Shown here: in pieces, positions 58,171 to 64,000 of the stretch
How positions within the stretch are numbered: position 1 is the first letter of the stretch
Layout: the number at the start of each line of letters is the position of its first letter
Assembly: GCF_963855985.1 (NCBI RefSeq)
Contig: NC_087098.1
Coordinates: 15,830,501-15,894,500 of the forward strand
Origin: Ostrinia nubilalis
Taxonomy: Eukaryota > Arthropoda > Insecta > Lepidoptera > Crambidae
Direction: 5' to 3'
DNA: 64,000 bases
Made by a program: the position numbers and the translations under genes
Notes under the pieces: generated by a model
Told to the model about the DNA's origin: nothing
The model's database searches: none
Seen by the model: the letters and a program-made list of their open reading frames with translations, nothing else

Positions 58171-59206
58171 GGATTCAACCAAACAAGAATAAATATTATT
58201 ATCAGAATAAATCGTCACTTATTCGACATTTTGACATATTTTCCATACCTACTGAAACCGTCAATGTGCCAGTTATACCAGGAGTTATTCTTCGATAATC
58301 ATCTAGCTAGCTACAAATAGGTAAAACTATGGGCCAAAAGTAATTTACCAAATTGTATTTTCAGTGAATAAACAAGGCCCAAATACAAATACAGTTGAAA
58401 TAACAAATAATTCCGCACAGACAGCTGACAGTAGCGACCTCTTCCGATTCATTACACCGAATGAACAGGTAATGGCTGCCCCGAACTGAAACTTACTGTG
58501 AAGATAGAGAAAGAGACGGTATTGGAAATATCGATAATTTCGTCTTGCTTAAATTGTAACGTTTAATTATCAGATAAGTATCTAAACTCTTGTTCATTTA
58601 ACGTTCCATAGGTTGTTACATTGTTCAGTAACAATTTTTATGGGTATAACTGTGTGTCCAACTCACGCTATTATATCTTGCAAATTATACTTTCCTTAAC
58701 ACCAATATCCTGCACCAAAGAATATGTTATCCCCGAGTGGAAGACATAATTATTGACTGTCAAAAGACAAAATAATATGTCTGCGTCGTAGTTGACAGGA
58801 TATTTAAATCACTTTTATTTGCTTAATCATAATTTCGGACCTGGTGTTGTATACCTAGTACCTACACAGTTATAAATTTTATATCAAAGCAAACATAAAT
58901 ATATCGATAAGAAAGCTCCATTGCACCACCCTAACCACTTCGCGGCAACTTTTGAATAATGACCGGAGGAAAGTTCCAAATTGAATTCCAGCCGAACAAT
59001 GAATGGTAATGCGACCACGTGAAGTAATTCCATTTGGTAAGCTGTTTGGCGGATACCTTAATAACTGGAATATGCTACGCCTTGTCACTTTTGATTAGCT
59101 GGAAAATTGTGATGAACCAAAATAAGCGAGTTAATAATTCTGCTATTCTGTAGCGATACTGTCGCACAGTCATTTGTCTATTTCTTCGCGCAGTACAGCA
59201 ACAGTC

Positions 59207-59858
59207 GCTATTAGCACGGTAATAATATCATACAGTATTGTAACTTCATATAAACAGACGAAACGAGAACTTTCTTTCGAAATTCAAATCTCGGTATGCG
59301 CTCGGTATGCAAAAGTCGGGGGTGTCGCGAATGTGCCGAATGGACGTCGGTGGCCAAGCTGTGGGCCAAGTGTTAAAAATGACAAAACTGATTGAATTTG
59401 AATGACCGTCATTTACGGTCAAATTGGTCAAAAACTAGTCAAATTGTCATTTTCAGTCAGTTTGATTTGAAATGAAAATTATGTTGTATTAAACCAGCTT
59501 TTTTTGCCCACGACTTCGCCCGCCCGAAATTAAAGTAACAGATCATTATGATTATTAAAAATTGAAAATGATTTAAGTAGTTTTTACTAAATTAAATCTA
59601 CTAAGTAATCACAAAACAACACACATTTTTAACCTATTCCATTCACAAAGTATTTTGTTTGTCTAACTAAATAAAAAATACAATTACAAAACTAGTAGAA
59701 ATTTTAAGTAGACAGATGTAATCAAACTGGGTACTGTAGGTGGGCAGCCCTATCGCATGTTGTCATACTGTGACGTACCGCGCGACTATTGACATTTATT
59801 TCAAAAATATGGCCGAGTTGGAATACTGTATAGATAGTATTACCGTGCTATTAGTAAG
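59207..59858. mobile_element. ~650-bp element with ~32-bp imperfect inverted ends
   Basis: ATTAGCACGGTAATAATATC and CATACAGTATT at the left match, inverted, AATACTGTATAGATAGTATT and ACCGTGCTATTAG at the right. It is non-coding, and the exact termini are unsure. Confidence 0.5.
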
Positions 59859-61155
59859 ACCAGTAAAAATCAATTGTTGTATCTAGGCATCTCTTTATCT
59901 TAGTTAGACATCATCGCAATTTCTTTCAAAAGAATGAGGGCAGGCAGATTCTGGTTATTTAAAAAAACTATACGTAAGTTAACCAATAATGATAAGATTT
60001 ATTTCAAAGTCAATCTCAGAAAATTAGTTTTTTTTTAATCCTTCCAGGCCCGCGAATCTGGACACAATAGATAATCAATTGTTATGACATTAATAATGAA
60101 TGCCGTCTGGGACTCAAGCGAATGGATGGATGGAAGCAATTGAGAATGGACGTTGGGATATCTCCTTACTATCTATATCTACACTTGTATGGAAATGAAA
60201 CAGTAAAAACAAAATTAATATTCAAGTAACAAGCTTTGAAACTTTAGTAACTTTTAACACATCTTCAAGTTTTGTAACTTTTAAGGAGTATAAAAGTTCC
60301 AAAATTATTTTCATAAAAGCGTGGTCTATTCATTTAATGGGTAAAATAAGCCTTCTTTGAATGGATGTTTTATGGTTTATAATGACTTTTAGTCAAAATT
60401 AAATTCATGAAGTTTTATGTGCTCCCGCTCCGTTTCTTACAAGATGGTGATAAAATAGTAATCTTTCTTGTTTTATGTCTACTGTGATGTGCAATGACTT
60501 GACAACTTAAAAGATCTTGAGAAGGCTTTAAAAACTTAGACGCTAGAAATGGCAATTTCCAGTAATCGGAGCAAGAAAGAAAGAAAAAACATTTATTTTG
60601 GTTCGGACTTATGTTGAATGGCTACCGCTCATCAGCAAAAAAAATGTATTAAAGATTCAATTGAAAAATATGTATTGTATAAGAGAAATAAGTTTTAAAA
60701 ACCTAAAAGGGTCTTAATTCGACCTGTTTTAATCACATTAATCCGTATATCTCATTGAAGAAGTAAATCTGATTTTTAAAACATAATCCCGATTCAATTG
60801 AGAATTAAATTCAAAGCACGGGAAAAGAGTAAAGAAATCGCAGCACCTATCCATTTCCTTTTGCTTAGTCATTGAACACACTTCAATTAAGTACAGCTCG
60901 TTTTTAACCAAACACAGTAAAGGTGAGGCACAGAGCCTTTCTAGGAAATGAAATTACAGAAAACCTTCTTTTAAAAAAAAAGTGTGGTAAGCTTAAAACG
61001 ATAAGCTTATTGTTGTAGGCCTTCGGCACACAATTAAAAGTAAAATATGTAAAGTTTTAATGGTGAAAACTGCATTATAATAGGCGAAAAAACTTTAATA
61101 ATCTTTGTAAATAATATTGCACATAATTGAAAGCAAAGATTTGTCAATTCTCTTG

Positions 61156-61262
61156 CCCTGGGTTGCACCATCTTACTATAACTACACAAACATCAATCAA
61201 AAGTCTGTCAAACTCAATACAAAAATCACCGGTAATGGTTAAAGTACCTTACTTCAACTCAG
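61156..61262. mobile_element. MITE family A, copy 5 (diverged)
   Basis: It carries CCTGGGTTGCACCATCTTAC, GTCTGTCAAACTCAATAC and CACCGGTAATGG. Its right end is degraded. Confidence 0.6.
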
Positions 61263-64000
61263 TTTAAAGTTTTTCTGTCTTTCAACATTCAAAATTTGTG
61301 AAAAATATGTAAACTATCGTGAAAAGTTATAACTCCCTTCCTAGTCGTACATCTTCCAAACATTAAATAAACAATCATCTTTCATTGAGAAAGCTCGCTG
61401 TATACCCAGGCCTTATATTAAGGACCCGACAAACGAGCCAGTGCCAAGTTTGCTCTGTAAACGAGCCGTCTCTAGGATTATTTGACTGGCAAATGCGCAT
61501 CTGGTACTGACGTCGGGCTCATTTCCGATCGGCTCGCTTGATCCCATTGATGGGCTGTAAACCGCTCCGGTAATTCAGTACGAATTTGAATTATTAATTG
61601 TGTTGAGGACTCAGGATTTGATGCTGGTTCGATGAGTTTGCGAAACTCAATCAAGCTCAGTTATTTGTTACGGAAATGATACGGTGATAGAGATAAATCT
61701 ACTTTTGCAGTTTGAATTACAACAGTTTAACCGGTTTAATAAAAGAACATAGGTACCTATTCATAACGGTAGATGTGTTATGTCACGCAAAAGCTACTGG
61801 ACGGATTTGGACAAGTTTTCAGCATAATATACATTAGACAGAACATCACACAGGTTACTTTATCGAAAACCTCAAACGAAGCTGCAGCGAGATATTTTTA
61901 AATAAAGGACTGATTAAGTCTGACACCGGGGATATATCTCAGTACTCACACCCACACAACGAAGACACCAATACTTTTTATGCGTAACTAACCGTTTGAA
62001 CTACATTTTCCAATTTATGTTACGGCTCTGACCTTTGTCCCAGTGATAACATAAACTTGTCCCAATAAACAAAGACGTTCGAATTAGACTGGACGCAGAG
62101 ATAAACCCTGTTTTAAGGCACAATAAACATTGGTCTTGTTGTATATAGGCCACAGGTAGGGTTGCGAAACTAAGCTCGGGTTTAAGCAGCTTTTAAACTT
62201 GACAGTTGATTTGGATTGTAGCGAATTTTCTGCAAAAAGGTTTTAAATCTGTGACTTCATATAAAATGCAAGAGATTGTTTCAACTTTTGAAGTTCGTTT
62301 CGTAACAAATCACTGTTTATTTTATTTAGGTACCCAACATATTCTAGATAAAACAAAGGCATGTGTATATTATTTTGTGAATTATGGAACAATTTGACAA
62401 AGAATTTCGACTACTAGGCATCTAAATAAAATAAAAAATGAACATCAATGTTGATCGCAAAGAATGCCAAGTCTGCCCTCAACAATAGAGCCGGTACCGC
62501 CGCCATTCTCAGCTCTACTATTTATGTCATACCCTATTACCGTACTACATGGACGAAAGAGCAAAAGTAAATTCCACATCGTATCCGTATCAATATTAGG
62601 ATTGGATCGGATGCTCGACTCTACACATGTCACAACACAATGGCCGTCGGGAAACTTCAGAAGTCTATTGTAAACAGTGTGATGAAGAGTATTGGAGATA
62701 TTTGATGGAAATAAAATATTGCTATTCCAAGATAGACTTCATCGACGCGTAATTTATCAAATAAAAAACTTACAAATATACTTATTTTTATGGTGATTTT
62801 ACGACTACACATACAAAGATTCCGTTTTGTTTAAGCAGATGCACACAAAATGTGTAAAATCTACCTACATATTTTACAATAACGTATACATCTGTAAACC
62901 GCCCAAAATCCGTAGGTTCGATTCAATTGGGTCACTGCACTCTGGAGATACGAGACTCTGCTGGCCTTACAAATAGTATTTCTCACAATCGGAACATGCA
63001 GGCTTTGGATGTTGGAAGCAAACATTTCGAGTGGCTCTACCAGAGTGGTCTTCTCTCTAAAACCATTTTAAAAATTATAAGCATCTTGAAATTTCCAAAA
63101 TTGGCAGTAATAAACCGTCTTTCAAGCGCAGTCGGGTAAAAAAGGAATAAAAATCAAAGAATTACTCATAATATCCATTAATAACGCTGTTGTATTGTTA
63201 TGAACTACTACTACGAGTATTGTTATGAATGGTCTGCCACCTACGTAAATATTATACCTACAACTAACCTACATACAATGACCTTAGCTGTACAACGTCA
63301 CAAGGCCAATGTTAGTCCCTAATAATATCTAATCACATAGGTTTATGGCTACCCACACCTTGGCGAGTATACTAAATCAAACCAATCCAGGTTAATACTC
63401 AAAGGCATACCTAACGACATTATTAGTGATTCAGTCAATTCTGCTAAGCCAATAGACGCTGCGCAGGTATTATGTAATATTGGTTTCAGATACGCATTGA
63501 TATAGTAGTTCTAATGCCGAATTACAATGCAACACAGAATTGAGGTTAGAATTGACTGCAGATCACAATCGTGAGTCGCAAATTTGTAGAAGACAAACTT
63601 GTAATATGTAACTAGTAACATTTAATAATCTAGGTCTCTACTTACACAATGTAATGATTTCTAAAGATCTAGTATTTGTATAGGCACGTCTACAAACAAA
63701 ACAAACAGCCCACGACGACTGACTGGCCAAAACCATAATTTACTTAATAGTTACTGCCGAACTGTATTTTGCTTGCGGTTAATCTCGAAATTTTGTCGGT
63801 ACCTACATACCTACATCAATTTTATGTGGGTACCTACGCATTTAATAAAGGTTAATACAGAATTTGTCCCTAGAGATTCTCCGGCGTTATGGGAAACCAA
63901 GAGCCACCAAAGCGATTTACGGAATAGCCTATTTCGAACAACCGAAATAAATGATAATAAGGAACCATAGAACAAAAACATAAAAGTATACCAGCAGACT

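Larger units (their letters stand above)
52499..64000. other. No gene recognised apart from listed repeats
   Basis: All open frames are under 95 codons and low in recognisable motifs. Plus frame 62927-63139 and others were read and show no family resemblance. Confidence 0.55.

Noticed and set aside
1..64000. CRISPR array, prophage, operon or bacterial contamination
   Set aside because: No regularly spaced short repeats with unique spacers, no dense coding; introns and metazoan repeats throughout.

Overview
The window is AT-rich animal DNA with one spliced gene, long introns and many small transposon remnants. A lepidopteran insect is most likely. It has a tRNA-derived SINE with the box-B-like GGTTCGATTCC, retroposon 3' ends with (ATG)n/(CAT)n tails, many non-autonomous DNA elements (hAT-like, piggyBac-like, Harbinger-like, long foldbacks), and GT..AG splice sites. 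There is no operon structure, rRNA, CRISPR array or phage gene. The species call is inference from repeat style, since no search could be run.

The one gene I can build reads on the minus strand from about 35.8 kb down to 17.2-15.5 kb. Six exons (35798-34912, 34232-34120, 30635-30449, 29862-29803, 22030-21841, 18441-18261) splice with consistent phases into 524 uninterrupted codons. The first 280 residues are basic and low complexity, with about ten R-S-P-R-x-S units. The rest is a four-helix membrane domain resembling the TMEM272-like family (CPxEPxIPxY loop, NYW, EPxxWC motifs). A seventh exon at 17538 continues the frame for 13 codons to a TAG. After it the same frame stays protein-like to a TGA at 17301, and again to a second TGA at 17226 followed at once by AATAAA.

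The most unusual part is 15.4-17.54 kb, where the 3'-terminal exon is present five times in tandem at about 400-435 bp spacing. Two copies (16586-16446 and 16186-16046) have an acceptor in the correct phase and an open frame. Two carry a frame-shifting 16-nt length difference, and the copy nearest exon 6 carries the TAG. All five share the inner TGA followed by a conserved 24-codon tail ending VYYF. A decayed duplicate of exon 6 lies at 18213-18082. This looks like a tandem array of alternative or decaying last exons, possibly with stop-codon readthrough.

The remaining sequence on both sides (1-15 kb and 36-64 kb) holds no recognisable complete gene. It contains 5' flank or introns of the same gene (including a possible alternative first exon at 40267-40219), LINE 3' fragments, a SINE, several MITE families, and two clear 8-bp target-site-duplication insertions. 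One of these is nested inside a 1.85-kb foldback with ~530-bp arms. A ~1.05-kb element at 51.1-52.2 kb carries many copies of a GGCATCTATCC-like motif.
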